Below are positions 42,869 to 54,668 of a stretch of 64,000 nt of DNA, in pieces. A program made the translations under genes and the position numbers. Location: assembly GCA_029851415.1 (NCBI GenBank), contig CM056741.1:82722282-82786281 (forward strand), written 5' to 3'. Within the stretch, counting starts at the first letter, position 1. Every line of letters starts with the position of its first letter. Source of the stretch: Eretmocerus hayati. Taxonomy: Eukaryota; Arthropoda; Insecta; Hymenoptera; Aphelinidae. Below the pieces are notes generated by a model. The model searched no databases and was not told the DNA's origin. It worked only from the letters and a program-made list of their open reading frames with translations.

Positions 42869-45295
42869 GCATTGATTCGCGGGAATCCCGTATATAGCTG
42901 TTGCGAATATGTAAGTCCCGGAATTTTTTTCATAAGTCATAAATGAGGAAATCTACCGAACCTTTGATTTTTAGTGTACCATACAGTATTTGAATGAGAC
43001 CGGGACTTTCACGCCCTGGCAAAATGTTTTTCAGATGGTTCCTATAGTTTCCAGGATGGTACTCTATCGATTTTTTAAAACACGTGCGCAGTGCTCTTCA
43101 TACAAATCGAAGAATCGTCAAATTTCGTACTTCTTCAATGTAACTGGCGCGTCTCTCGAAACTCTTCAGGCTCAGGAGAAAATAACATTGTCCCAAAAAA
43201 TCTGAAAAAATTCCATCTGACTCTTTAAACCTAATATAATCATGAAAGATTTGTTCTAATAGCGACTCACGTCCGTGGTCAGCACAGGGCTTCCATAAAA
43301 TACGCTGCTGAAATAGATTAGCAGAATGCTTTCTCAAATCAAATTCATGAAATCAACAAATCATCTATCGATTATCTGGAATTCACAATATTATCATTTT
43401 TCATTATATAATGAAAATATATTCATGCATTTTTTATTCGAATTTTATTATGCAATCCATTCACATATACTTCTCTATTGCATCCTCAAATAATGTCAAA
43501 TATGGATATATTAATTCTCCTAAAATTATACCCGAAAAAATTTTTCGGAAAAAGATTCGTGGAAAAACGGAATAATATGGCTTCATAGTTAACACGAAAA
43601 CTCAAAAATGCTTTGATAGATTATTCTTCAAGTCTGTGGGTAGATTACAAAGACTCTCACGCTAAGGCCAGTGGCTTTTGAGCATCATGCGATATTTTTG
43701 ACTTATAAACTTTTTTATGACAAATTTTGAATTTTTTCTGAGAAAGCATATTTTGAAAATGATTCGAGATTCCTAGAACAATTCCCAGAGATGTAATTCT
43801 GATATTTTTTGAAGTGCTAAATCGATTGGTTCATACGGAAACTTGTTAAAATGTCATGATCATGGTCTTAGTGATCAGTGTAAAAAGGAGTACAGGGAAG
43901 CTAGGATAAAATGGGAAGAAATCAAAATTGTGTATTGACCATTCGATTCAGCACCTCAAAGAACCTCTATATTGAACCACTCATTATTTTCAAGGGAGCA
44001 GGGAATTTTATCAATAGTTTTTAAGATATGGAAGAATGACAATTTTTCAGAAAAAATTTTATAACTCAGGGGGTATTGGTTAGGGGGTACCAGAATTGTA
44101 TCGTTCCCATGTGCAGATGACACCAAATATGTGTGAAAAATTTGAAGAGGATTGGTGGAAATGGTGAGGAGTTTTGCTGCGACATAGGAAACAAAATACA
44201 TATCCGCATACACACAGACACGGTCAGAGGGTTCGAAATATGGGGTGATAGTAGTTTTCCAAGGCATTATCAAGGAAAATTGTTACCTACAGTCGATAGA
44301 TGCAGGGTAAACAAAGAGGACAATACAATTTTCATGTATCCAAGAGCTTTATTCGAGGAGAAGGAATTCATTAAAAGAGGAAAAAAGTGCGAGGAAAAAT
44401 CCACTACCATCAAATGAAAGCTTTCTCTTTTGAGAAAGCAAAATGTAACTCACTTTGCTGAAAATGTTCACCTCCTTCACTTTTTCGTATGTAAGAAAAA
44501 TAACATTCAAGTGAGGATGGATCGGGTTGTGGAAAAGTGAAGAGTAAGGACGGACGATCAAAATGCTTTTTTGTTTGGCAGCGACACATTATTCTGGTCG
44601 AAGATCTGTGACGTTGAACTTGAAAAATTTGTCGCGCCGACCGCTTCAAAAAAAGACATCAACCTTTGTTACTCGAATGATGAGCAGATGTCGCTCCCGA
44701 ATCCTATTGCCCATTCTACTTTGACGTATGATGAATTACCCTGCATGCTTCAATGAGGTCGCTATAACGATTGCTAATTGAGGAAGAAGCTCGGGAAACT
44801 TGTTCAGCCCCTGAAAACTGATTTTTTCGGTCGGAAATGATGCACATAACAGGTCGAATATACAGCTATCGACTTTGTATGAAGTTCTCACATCATCTTC
44901 ACACTGGAAACTTATCATGATTCAAGAAGGAAAGCTCTGGAAAAGCAAAAATTGCATATACCTCCAACAACTCTGTGGACATAGGAAAAGTGAAACTTGA
45001 TGAATATAACGGAAAGAGGCTCGATTCTGGGAACGGAATTCGATTAAACGGGTAGAACAACATCTTTTTCAACCATTATGTTGCACTATTTACAATCCAT
45101 CCATGTGAAAAGCCACTAAAAGTGACGAAAACGTAATAGACCAATTCCACTTCATTGTTCCCAGAGGATTAACATCTTTCAAAAATGGTGGGCACAACTT
45201 CTTTTCCACATTTTAGAGGTACCAAATCATGGAATTGGTTCTAAGAGCGACAAGCAGGGAAATTTTTTTTTCTCGGATAGCCCATATAAAAATGA
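42869..45295. other. Unannotated AT-rich sequence
   Basis: Several frames of 60-105 codons exist but none resembles a family or has splice support. No repeats beyond low complexity were found. Confidence 0.4.
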
Positions 45296-45315
45296 ATATA
45301 TATATATATATATAT
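45296..45315. repeat. (TA)n run within a small palindrome
   Basis: The run is bracketed by AATGAA and TTCATT, so the whole can fold back. Confidence 0.8.
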
Positions 45316-45530
45316 TCATTTATTTATATATGTACATATATGGTAACCTCCATGGCTGTATCTCGCGAAAAGAGGCCCATTGGACTAAACCCTTCGAAAT
45401 GTATCTGTTACATTCAAAGCGTTGAATTTAGTGATTTCATGAAATCACTAGGTATTTGATGAAATAGCGAACCGCTTTAGTGAAGTGTCGAATGGCTCGA
45501 TTTTGCAATTCTCTAACTAGTTATTTCATG

Positions 45531-45820
45531 TGTGACGTGGGGAGTTTCGAGCATGAGACTCTCACCTCCCCGCGGCACGCCGACGATGCACCAGCCGTTG
45601 CAAGTGCATCGTCAGCTTTCCTGACGGAAACTCGCGCGTTTCCCCCCAAAGCGCAAAGGCGCGTCGCGACCCATCGTCGTAGACGACGGGCCTCACCACG
45701 TCAAACCGCTCAGACCAATCTAACAATCCGGACACTCTCTCTCACTTCAATACTTCCATTAAAGTCACTATTCACTTGGTATAGCTCGTGTTCATTCTGA
45801 AAGCGCCTACTCACGTCACA
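45531..45820 (+). repeat. Left LTR of the gag-only element
   Basis: The LTR includes CGACGATGCACCAGCCGTTG and TCTCTCTCACTTCAATAC. It differs from the right LTR by a modest number of substitutions and no obvious length change. Confidence 0.92.
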
Positions 45821-45899
45821 TCTCTTTTAGTGGGGTCGTTTTCCACGAGGTTTTTTCTGGAAAAAGTTGGAAAAGTTATTTTTGGAAAATTTCCCGCGG

Positions 45900-46177
45900 T
45901 TCTGCCTGTTGTAACGAGAGTGTCTATAACGAAAAGTGACGAAGTGAAAGATAATAGGCAGAACAAACTGAACCAACGGAATGGCAGTCCTGCTAGATCA
46001 TCCATTCACAACCACGGAGGATCATCGAGCTCGAGTATCATCGTGTCAGCGGGAGATAAGCGGCCGTCTCATACAATCAACGCTCATCTCGAAAGAAGGA
46101 TGACCAAATTCAATTCAACTAGCCGATCATCACCCACCCGGTCCACCCGCTCAATCCACGCAGAGTGGCATCAATGA
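45900..46177 (+). pseudogene. 5' gag-like fragment of the gag-only element
   Basis: The frame reads TRVSITKSDEVKDNRQNKLN and a serine- and arginine-rich stretch up to 46177. It has the low-complexity character of retroelement Gag N-termini. The start codon is uncertain and the frame ends in a stop while related sequence may go on in other frames. Confidence 0.35.
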
Positions 46178-46972
46178 GCACCACCAGCTCGAGAAGATGG
46201 CTAAACAGGTTATCTTCATCATCATCGATGGAATCTGGAAACAACGATGGATGCCCAGCTACAACAGCACATTGCACAACGGCACGTCACCCATGCAGCA
46301 GCGCGCTTTACATCAATGCCACGTCGCAGCAATGAGTAATGTACTTCTCAAGTTATGATGTGATTTCGAAAGTCGGTACCAAGAATTTCATTTGACGATC
46401 TTTGCCATTAGTATTCAGCATTTATTTAAGACTCAAATATGCCTTTGATTGCTAAGAACACTCCGATGTTCGCCAAAATATGATTTGATTTGGGAGAGTG
46501 TATTATTAAAGAGATATAATCTCTGAAGTGTCATACAAATAATTCCACGTGAGATGATTTTTCGTCATATCCGTGTTGTGGGAATGATATTATTGGAACA
46601 GAACCGATACGGCTGTGCCCATATGAGTTGATTTTGATTTGAACCCAACACGAGATAAAGTTTGTTATATCATTTCTCGACACGTGGATTGATATTTCAT
46701 ATGGTATGAACAGTGAACTGTAATTTGTGATCCCAATCGAATCTGATTTTTGGACTGAATTTTGAGTCTTCTGAAAATATCCAAAGATGGACGATATCGA
46801 AAAAGTTGAGTTAGAATGGCAGAAGATATGGCTGCAAATACTGACAGGCTTGTTCCTACCTCAAGGTGTGAATGAAACGGTACATAGCTTTGCTGAAAGT
46901 ATGAAAATTTTGCTGAGGAGTGTGAGTTGTGCCTGACATGATGAGTGTGAGAGCCCTTCTGAGGAAGAAAAA

Positions 46973-47953
46973 TTGATATGGGCACGCGAGGCCGAAAGTT
47001 TAATAACGTGGAGATTCTGGAAAAGTTTAAGACAAGAGTATCGAGCGATGCTTCCAAAGGTCGAGTCTGACTCTTTCGAAGAGGCCATTTTCATGGCTAA
47101 AGCTGTTGGATATCAATTGAATTACGTCAATTTTCGAGCTGCAATTAATTTACAACGGTACCCGATCATTTCCAGGAAAGAATTCACTTTTGAAATTTCA
47201 AAGAGAAGAAACGAAATGACTGAGAATAGTCGCGAGAGAAACTACAAGATTAGAATTGAGAAATTGTCCATATATAGGATTCATGAATATGTCAGACCAG
47301 AATTTAGTGAAATTGAGAGGAAAAAGTCAATTAAAGCAGCAAAGTTCATCGTAGAACTTGCCCAATTACAGGGACAATTAAAAATAGGACGGCTCAATAT
47401 ATCAGAAGGTGGTGGAAATTTTTTGCACGTTGAAGAAAATCAGATTTGCGATGGTGAAACATTCAAAAGTTCTGAAACACATGATCAGCAGAGTTCAGTA
47501 GCCGATGACACGCCCAACAAAAGATGTACGAAATTGAGAGTTTCTGAAGTAAATGCAGGCGTAGCCGTGGAGCCTTGTGAAGAACAGAGCCAACAACTTA
47601 GAAAAGCAATTGTTACAACATGTAACCAGCTCAAAAATACGAAGATGAATGTTGAAATTGAATTGACTGAAATAAGTCGAAAGCTCACTCAAACGAGATA
47701 TAACGATTTTCCACGATCGAAATACATCGATCGTCAACTTTTGAACGTGAGCGAGACATTAATTTTTGGAGATTCGATTAAAAATAATGAATGGACAAAT
47801 TTGATTTTCAAGCCAGGTACTGGCAAAGGTCCAAAGCAAACCATTTCTTGTGCTATTAATCATTCAATCGGGAAAAGCAAGCACGGTGAGGAAGTGCATG
47901 AAGCTCGTCACGTTATAATCGCTCAAGATAAAATCTTGGAAAATCACGGTTGA
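46973..47953 (+). pseudogene. Gag-like protein, 326 codons
   Basis: The frame has FWKSLRQEYRAMLPKVESDS followed by FEEAIFMAKAVGYQ, which resembles the end of a Gypsy-group capsid domain (a FL-x-GL...EEAI-x-A pattern). The rest is charged and without zinc knuckles. Upstream sequence around 46800-46950 continues the resemblance in other frames, so the gene is probably broken at its 5' end. No partner pol gene exists in the element. Identity as Gag is inference. Confidence 0.45.
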
Positions 47954-47984
47954 AAAGGAACTTGAGTACTTACAGCCCGTTTGC

Positions 47985-48593
47985 ATGGATTTTTATGACA
48001 TTTTGAAGAGCAGTATCAGCAAAACTTTTCTTTCCCGGATGCATGTTCATGAGAATTATGCGACTCAAAACTGCGGACCTGCTGCGGTAAAAAAACGCCA
48101 AGTCACAGAAATTAGAGAGCTACGTGTGCTGGTGCCCTCAGTCACGTCGGCGGTGGACATTTCTCCGCACAAATTCCAAACGAGCATGAGAACCAAGCAA
48201 GCTCACTCGAATAATGTCACGTCATCGATTTTTTGTAAAATCATTATTCCCAATATGGGCAGTGAATCAAATTTGATTTCAAACGTATTCGAGTTCGAAG
48301 TTCATTCCATTCGACGGATGAAATCATTGCAAAATCCAAAACGGATCGGCGATCAAAATCTGTCGCAGATAAAAATCAATTATATTGCCTTTCAAAACCG
48401 GCCGCCTCGCGAAAAACCACCATGGCCATCTTCCACCGAGAGAAGCTCCTATCTCTCTCCGCACTTCCAAAGGAGCATTGCGCGATCCGGAGACAATTTT
48501 TCGTTCAATTTTTCGGGTCGTTTTTCTTTCAATCAAGGAAGAATTCAGAGAATTTCGGACGGCGTTCAAGCCGGCGATAGCATAACCAGCTAA
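47985..48593 (+). other. Second open frame of the gag-only element, unknown
   Basis: A 202-codon frame lies 32 bases after the previous one in another frame. It is basic and rich in serine and arginine toward the end (FSGRFSFNQGRIQR). Position suggests a Gag C-terminus, an envelope-like gene or a degraded region; no domain is recognised. Confidence 0.35.
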
Positions 48594-50583
48594 CCATATA
48601 TATGATTGAGCATACACTCTAGTTTTGTATTCTAAATCTCAACAGTGTCATGATTGTGTAAGTTTTCTGTATAATGAGTGGAACATGTTTCCGTTATCTG
48701 AAAACCTCTTGAATGTCAAGAAAAAAGGGCTAACTATACGTAAGAATGAAACGATGTTGTAGTATGGCTTAAGAATTGTCACATGATATGCAGCAAATAG
48801 GAACATAGGAATTCTGCAATGCACTCGTCCTCAGCCGTCATGAAATACTCCGGCCCAGGCACGAGGCATTGACGAACTCCATTAGCTGCGATAATATTGT
48901 TAACGTAAAATTCATAGAAAGTAACTACTATTATGCAGAGGTTAATATTATGTCCGTCGGAATTAATATGCAAAATATGGAGTGACTCGCCCTCAGCCGT
49001 CGTGGAACACTCCGGCCCAGGGACGAGCCACTGATGAAAATTGTTTACCAGATTTGTCAACCAAGCGAATGAAACTGGTAAACCCATATCTTCACGATGA
49101 ATTACTAAAATCAAATTCATAAATCCGACAGGAACCCATGATTGAATAGAAAAATTTTGAGACCACAATGTTACATGTTCCAAACTACATTCGATAATTT
49201 ACTGTCAGCACCAAAATAGGTGCGCATCTGGTCATAAGTGTAATAATTTTAATGTTATCAATGTAGAAATTTGTACAAAGCTTCTTTAGGATATTTTCTA
49301 CTGGAATCAAATTCGACCGAAAAGCCGAAAAATTTTTGACGACTACAGTAAAGCGAAAATACACGTAAAATGCACCTTTTCATGCGTAAACGAGGGTACC
49401 CAGAGAAGTACCGTAACTCGGACAATTCTTATCCGATTTTGACGTTTCAAGGCTTAATTTGAAGGTCTTTCCGAGAGCTTTCTGACCATATCAGAGAAAA
49501 ATGCCAGAAAAATCGAAATTTTGAAAATTTCAATAGTTTAAGGTTCATGATTTTACATGCCGAAAGAATCATTTGGCATAAAATTCCAAGAAAAACTCCA
49601 TGTAGTATTTACTTTGGAAATGCTGCAATATATCCATAATCGAGATTTAAAACCAACTCGAGAAAGAAAAAGATCTCTTGTAGCTGATGGAAAATAATTC
49701 CACAGCTGCAAGCGATGAAAATAATACAGCATTATACCTCAGTATATCTATGCATAACATACCTATTGTATGCGTACGAACAGAAAGAGAAACGGTGAGA
49801 GAGCCCGGTAGAAATAATCGGCCTCTCCTCAACTCAATTTTTCAGCATTTACAATTTCGACAAACACAAATATTGAAACCCGACTATGGACATTTATATT
49901 AATTATATAATTTATTTACCATCTATATTGTTATTATTATTCAGGGAACTGTTCATATAAAAATGAACCTTGTTGGGGAGAGATATATGAAAAAGAAATG
50001 AACATAGAATCTCATATAAATAATCTTAGAATTAAGGAACATTGTGTATAAACAACTTATTGTTACTAATTTTTAAGTGTCTCAAATATTTTTATAACTT
50101 TGTAAACTACCTATCAGACTGAGATATAGAATCTCATGCCAACAAGTATGAATTTGAGAAATATTTGTTTATCAACAAATCTTACTGTTGATAATTTTCG
50201 AAATTTGTCATCAAACAATTTCACGATTTTGAAAACGGGTGTTAAACAAACTTGTAGTTTTGATTAGACCATTGTGAAAAATCACATTCTGGACATCTAG
50301 GAATAAGGGAATAGAATTATTTAAGTTGGAAAAAAAACGATCATAATGAGAGAGAGTTCGCGATAAAGAATTGTCAACGCGACACTCACAGACATTGACA
50401 CTCTCGCTCTCACATGATTTCATACACACACTAATACTAACACACGCTCGTTCGTGCAAGCGCTACTTCATTATATGATTCCAAAGCATATGAATTGGAG
50501 GCTGTCCAAGAGGCCACAACAGCTGTAACATTATAATATAGGTCACCGCATCGGAACGATGCGAGACTCCGGCCAGGCACGCA
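48594..50583. other. Noncoding interior of the gag-only element with a repeated motif
   Basis: ACTCCGGCCCAGGCACGAGG near 48850, ACTCCGGCCCAGGGACGAGC near 49010 and ACTCCGGCCAGGCACGCA near 50567 are related. The first two are part of a diverged direct repeat of about 60 bp. The last one touches the right LTR. The remaining sequence is AT-rich and unrecognised. Confidence 0.55.
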
Positions 50584-50873
50584 TGTGACGTGGGGAGTTT
50601 CGAGCATGAGACTCTCAACTCCCCGCGCCACGCCGACGATGCACCAGCCGTCGCAAGTGCATCGTCAGCTTCCCTGACGAAAACTCGCGCGGTTCCCCCC
50701 AAAGCGCAAAGGCGCGTCGCGACCCATCATCGTGGACGACGGGCCTCACCGCGTCAGACCGCTCAGACCAATCTAACGATTCGGACACTCTCTCTCACTT
50801 CAATACTTCCATTAAAGTCACTATTCACTTGGTATAGCTCGTGTTCATTCTGAAAGCGCCTACCCACGTCACA
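50584..50873 (+). repeat. Right LTR of the gag-only element
   Basis: Copy of 45531-45820 with a few substitutions, ending CCCACGTCACA and followed by CATG. Confidence 0.92.
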
Positions 50874-50877
50874 CATG

Positions 50878-51262
50878 GAATATCTGGGCGTTACACACTT
50901 TAATTGAGCGCAGGCAGTGAAAGCGTGTAATACACTCCAGAATCGATACCATGAGTCGCGTGTGGATGTGATGAATAAGATTTCCATAGTTTTGTAGGGC
51001 AATGACATTTCATATAATTAATCACTGATGGATTTATCTCCGTGACTTGAGATCATATAGTCATATATTACATGGTATCATAGCCTTCCATCACATTATT
51101 ACAAAAATATAAATGGATGACAGTATGACAATACCAGTCAAGATTATCGATTTATATCATTCATTTAAATTTATACCTATAAACTAATCGTATTCTTAAG
51201 CAGTAAGACAGTCCGTCAAAAATTCATGGTGAACATTACAATGATGCTCATAAATTTAACCT
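50878..51262. other. Unannotated sequence
   Basis: No supported feature. Confidence 0.4.
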
Positions 51263-51673
51263 TCACTTATTACAACATGTATTACTTTGATGGCAGCGAG
51301 AGTTGCACAGTCTGTCATTTTCCAAGCATGCACATTTTTGGGTTCTGCAATCGGTTATTTTTCCTTTGGACATGATCAAGGAGTTGGCGGGTCTTTCTTC
51401 TGCCAAAACTTTTTCTTCAAACGCATTTTTCATGGCCAACTTCTTATCGAGATAATGTTCCAATATGAAGGTCATTATATAGGACTCGATTGCAAAAGCT
51501 GACTGATTTGACCAACAACAATGACGAACAATCGATGATTGAATATGCTTCACTGACATAATTAACGTATTGGTGTAGAGCAGGTCTGTATCCGGATCAA
51601 AAGAGGGGGAAGATGAGAGCGCGTTCAACGCTTTGACTGAAATTTCATGCTTCCACCGAGGCTTGCTTGTCAT
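51263..51673 (-). pseudogene. Cysteine-rich C-terminal fragment of a transposon protein
   Basis: The last 30 residues contain DCRTQKCACLENDRLCNSRC followed by H and a CC pair. The C-R-T-x-x-C-x-C...LC-x-S-x-CH spacing is known from C-termini of integrase-like proteins coded by many arthropod transposable elements. The preceding 100 residues have no recognised domain. There is no neighbouring catalytic part, so it is a relic at best. Confidence 0.4.
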
Positions 51674-52587
51674 TCTATGAAATAACCCGTGAATGTGTGA
51701 AATTTGGACTCATTTCACGCTTTGACTGAGCGCGCTCGTGATTCCATGAAATCACTGGGTATTTCATGAAATAGCTGGTTCAACGGTTTAACTGTAACAT
51801 ATCCATCTTCCACCAGAATAAGATAATTCCCAGAGTTTCATCAAGGTCCGTGTTCCGCAGACTTGATGCTCTCCTTGTTAGTCACACTGATATATCACCG
51901 CTTTTTCCCCTTTCGTTCCCACTTTTATCTCATTCTATCCTAGTTCGCAAGAGATTATCCTAATTAAAATTGTAGCTGAGGCATTTTGTAGAGCTTGGAA
52001 AAACGGGGAATCTTGTTGGAATCAGATCGATCCGTCGAGTATTCGCGTGGCGCTGATTCGTGCTGTGACTCCAATTTCTGGCCGCACTGCGCGGCGATGC
52101 ATCGTGTTGCGCACCATATGATGGCATGCATTTGAATTGTAGCCATACCCTCATGAGCAAGTGAGCCCCGAAGGAAGTATGAAGAGTAGGGGCCAGCTGT
52201 CTGCCCATGGTAATTGATATGTTTCAATTTTACCTCTTCCGACTAATAAATACCTCCAAGTTTGGTTCAAAGGCAATGATATGCTCTATTCTGAATGACA
52301 ACGCAGCTTAGAATATCCCCCCGTGAATCGAGTCAGGGGATCGTTTTGAATGTAGCCTGGGAAATCTCGATTCTGATGATCTGATACCACTTGCAAACTG
52401 ACATCCATGCCTGATAAGCGTAGTTTGATTATCCCAATGGAAAACCCCCCAGAATGCGACTTCCCAAACACTCTTTTCCCGAAAAGGGAATCGCCGAAAT
52501 ATCTTTCCCCAGAACTATTGCCCCAAACATTTTCATCCCGAACTACTTTTGAAGAATTCGGAGAAAAACATCGATAAAATCGTTGGA
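51674..52587. other. Unannotated sequence with one short dispersed repeat
   Basis: The segment 51734-51785 (CCATGAAATCACTGGGTATTT and AAATAGC) resembles 45433-45475 just left of the gag-only element. Otherwise nothing was recognised. Confidence 0.4.
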
Positions 52588-53526
52588 AATGGAGCTGCTG
52601 AGAATAAGGCCAAATCTGCTCTGAAGATTTGGGGGCCCAGGTTGGACTTAAATGCGTGTTTTGGGTGTCTGAATATGCATGTGAATTTTTTCCGCCCAGA
52701 ACCAGAACGTATCCTCGTGGTGGGCAAAAGAGTGTCCCGTTCAAAATACACGTGGAACGCACTTTTTTGGTTTCCGCTTGAAATTGACCCAATGATTTAT
52801 CACCGCTCCAAGGGGATTTTGTTCGTCAAGAAAAAATACAACTTTGGGGGGTTCTTTCATGGACAAGGAATAATGCGCTGGTACCGAAAAACCACTTAGA
52901 GAATGGAAAATGCGAATTTTTCATGCTGAAACCGGGGAATACTCGAACGGAATGGAATTAATCGAGAAGTTGCAGAGAACCAAAGTCGTAGATTATGCTC
53001 TAAACTTTCATTTGGCATCGGTTTCCCATGAATGTACCAATTAGAATTCCCAAAAAACGACCAAAAAACATAAAAAACCGTATTTATTGGATTTTTTGGC
53101 GATCTCGGGGTGAGAATGGATTGACAAACTATCATATCTTGTGGATCTCATCAAAAGACACATTTTTGGTTCCCATTATTTTTTCGAAAAAACGCACCAG
53201 ATTCGAGTTTATTGCAGAAAAGTGCCGAAAATAGGCACTCTCCAACTTCTCACGCAAAATACTCGAAAAACTCGAACGGAAACCCCATAAAATTTTTGTG
53301 TGAAGAGTTGGCATTTTTCATGTCCTTTGTAATGAAAAAAAAATTCATTGCGATCCAATGTTCCTGCTTCGAGAAATATGCATTTTTATGCCGGAAAACA
53401 CGTTTGAGAGGGTAAATTGATGATTTAGCCATGATATATGCAATTCTACGTCAATGAGTCATACGACAACATCGATGAGACATGCAAAGCCATCAATTTT
53501 CATCGTCGATCACCATTCAGAGTCCC
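52588..53526. repeat. Dispersed repeat, copy 1
   Basis: Matches 58478-59408 in the same orientation with many substitutions. Shared words include GTATGCATGTGAATTTTTTC-like sequence near 52673, AATACTCGAACGGAATGG-like near 52947 and AACTTTCATTTGGCAT. No coding frame is conserved between copies. Element type is unknown. Confidence 0.75.
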
Positions 53527-53912
53527 AAGATACAGAGAGTTGGCATTTATCAGCCTTTCCAAGTCAGGAGAAGTCTTCTTAATACCACATACATCTTGCA
53601 AATATCCAGATCGATGAACTATGCTGAGATTACGCATACTCAGATACACGATGAACACTCATCAGACTAATGCTGGGCTGCAGAATATTATGTCCCGTTG
53701 ATACTCCATTTGGTCAATCTGGACATGACGAGGAAGAAGGGAATTCTCTTTCCATTCACTTCAAAGTTGACCGCTTGTGAAAGTTCTGCCATTCCCCTCC
53801 TATTTTGGGATTCTTGGTGACTAGCCGTGTACGTTCCAAAGGCTGTCCCCTCTCCGTTCTCCTTGTATTATGCAGGAGCTTGTGGGAGGCCACTGGAGCG
53901 TGAGTTTCTCTC
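53527..53912. other. Unannotated sequence
   Basis: No supported feature. Confidence 0.4.
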
Positions 53913-54301
53913 ATGGTTAGTACGAGGTTGTCGGTAGAATGCTTCCGTGCGTGTTTTTCATACTACATCATCTTTGGAATCATAATAAAAAATGAGAACT
54001 TCGAGAATGTTCAGTGTCACTCACATGATAGGGACAGGGAAAGGTCGAGGAATGTCGAAGATGAATTATATCGTAGCAAGTGTTACTGTAAGATGATGAG
54101 TATCATCAGTTCGCAATCAATCGGTGGGTGTAATGAAGTCGCTTGGGATCGACAGCCCCCTGATGTTTTCTTCGGCGAATCTGAGAATAATAAGGATGAG
54201 TTTGAGCTACAGAATGAGAGACGAGACGAGGGTGGCAATGAAGATGCCAAACCTCCATTGAAAAGAGTTGAATTGAGTTTCGGAAGATTCAAAAAATCTA
54301 G
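53913..54301 (+). other. Open frame with a splice donor, possible host exon
   Basis: The 3' two thirds read a charged sequence including EVAWDRQPPDVFFGESENNK and LKRVELSFGRFKKS. The frame ends at CTAG followed by GTAAGG, a good donor. An acceptor-like AATGTTCAG lies near 54016. No family is recognised, and it may be chance. Confidence 0.25.
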
Positions 54302-54668
54302 GTAAGGCACTTTTTTCGAGTAGCAGAGAGAGACAAAGTTAGATAGATAGATATCCTTCATTCGTCCGAAGACAAAAATATCATTCCATACGCTTACATA
54401 TCTTGTCTGTTACGATATAATATCACGGGTAAGGAATGAATGAGATATATGTACACAGGATAATAATGAATTCAGTCGATTACTGGTTTGGTCAAGGACA
54501 ATAAGTATCACAATTCGTGACTAGTCAGGGTCCATACTCAGAATCTATCTAAACACTCATGGAACTGGATATGAATTGATGAAGAAGGGAAGGGGGCAGA
54601 GGTTCGCACTAATATCACAGATATAGATCACCAACTGGGGACTAAGGTCACATGTAAAGAGTACTAAG

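Larger units (their letters stand above)
45531..50873 (+). mobile_element. LTR retrotransposon with gag-like frames only
   Basis: Two 290-bp LTRs (45531-45820 and 50584-50873) begin TGTGACGTGGGGAG and end CACGTCACA. A 4-bp duplication CATG lies at 45527-45530 and 50874-50877. The internal 4.76 kb holds gag-like frames but no recognisable RT, RNase H or integrase in any frame. A 4-bp duplication and TGT...ACA ends fit the Ty3/Gypsy group. A TGG-starting primer site is not directly at the LTR edge and no good polypurine tract was seen, so assignment of strand rests on the gag-like frames. It is probably nonautonomous. Confidence 0.85.

Noticed and set aside
53913..54305. Neuropeptide precursor idea (KR and KK sites around VELSFGRF)
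   Set aside because: Only one candidate peptide, no amidation glycine, no signal peptide; the match is too weak.
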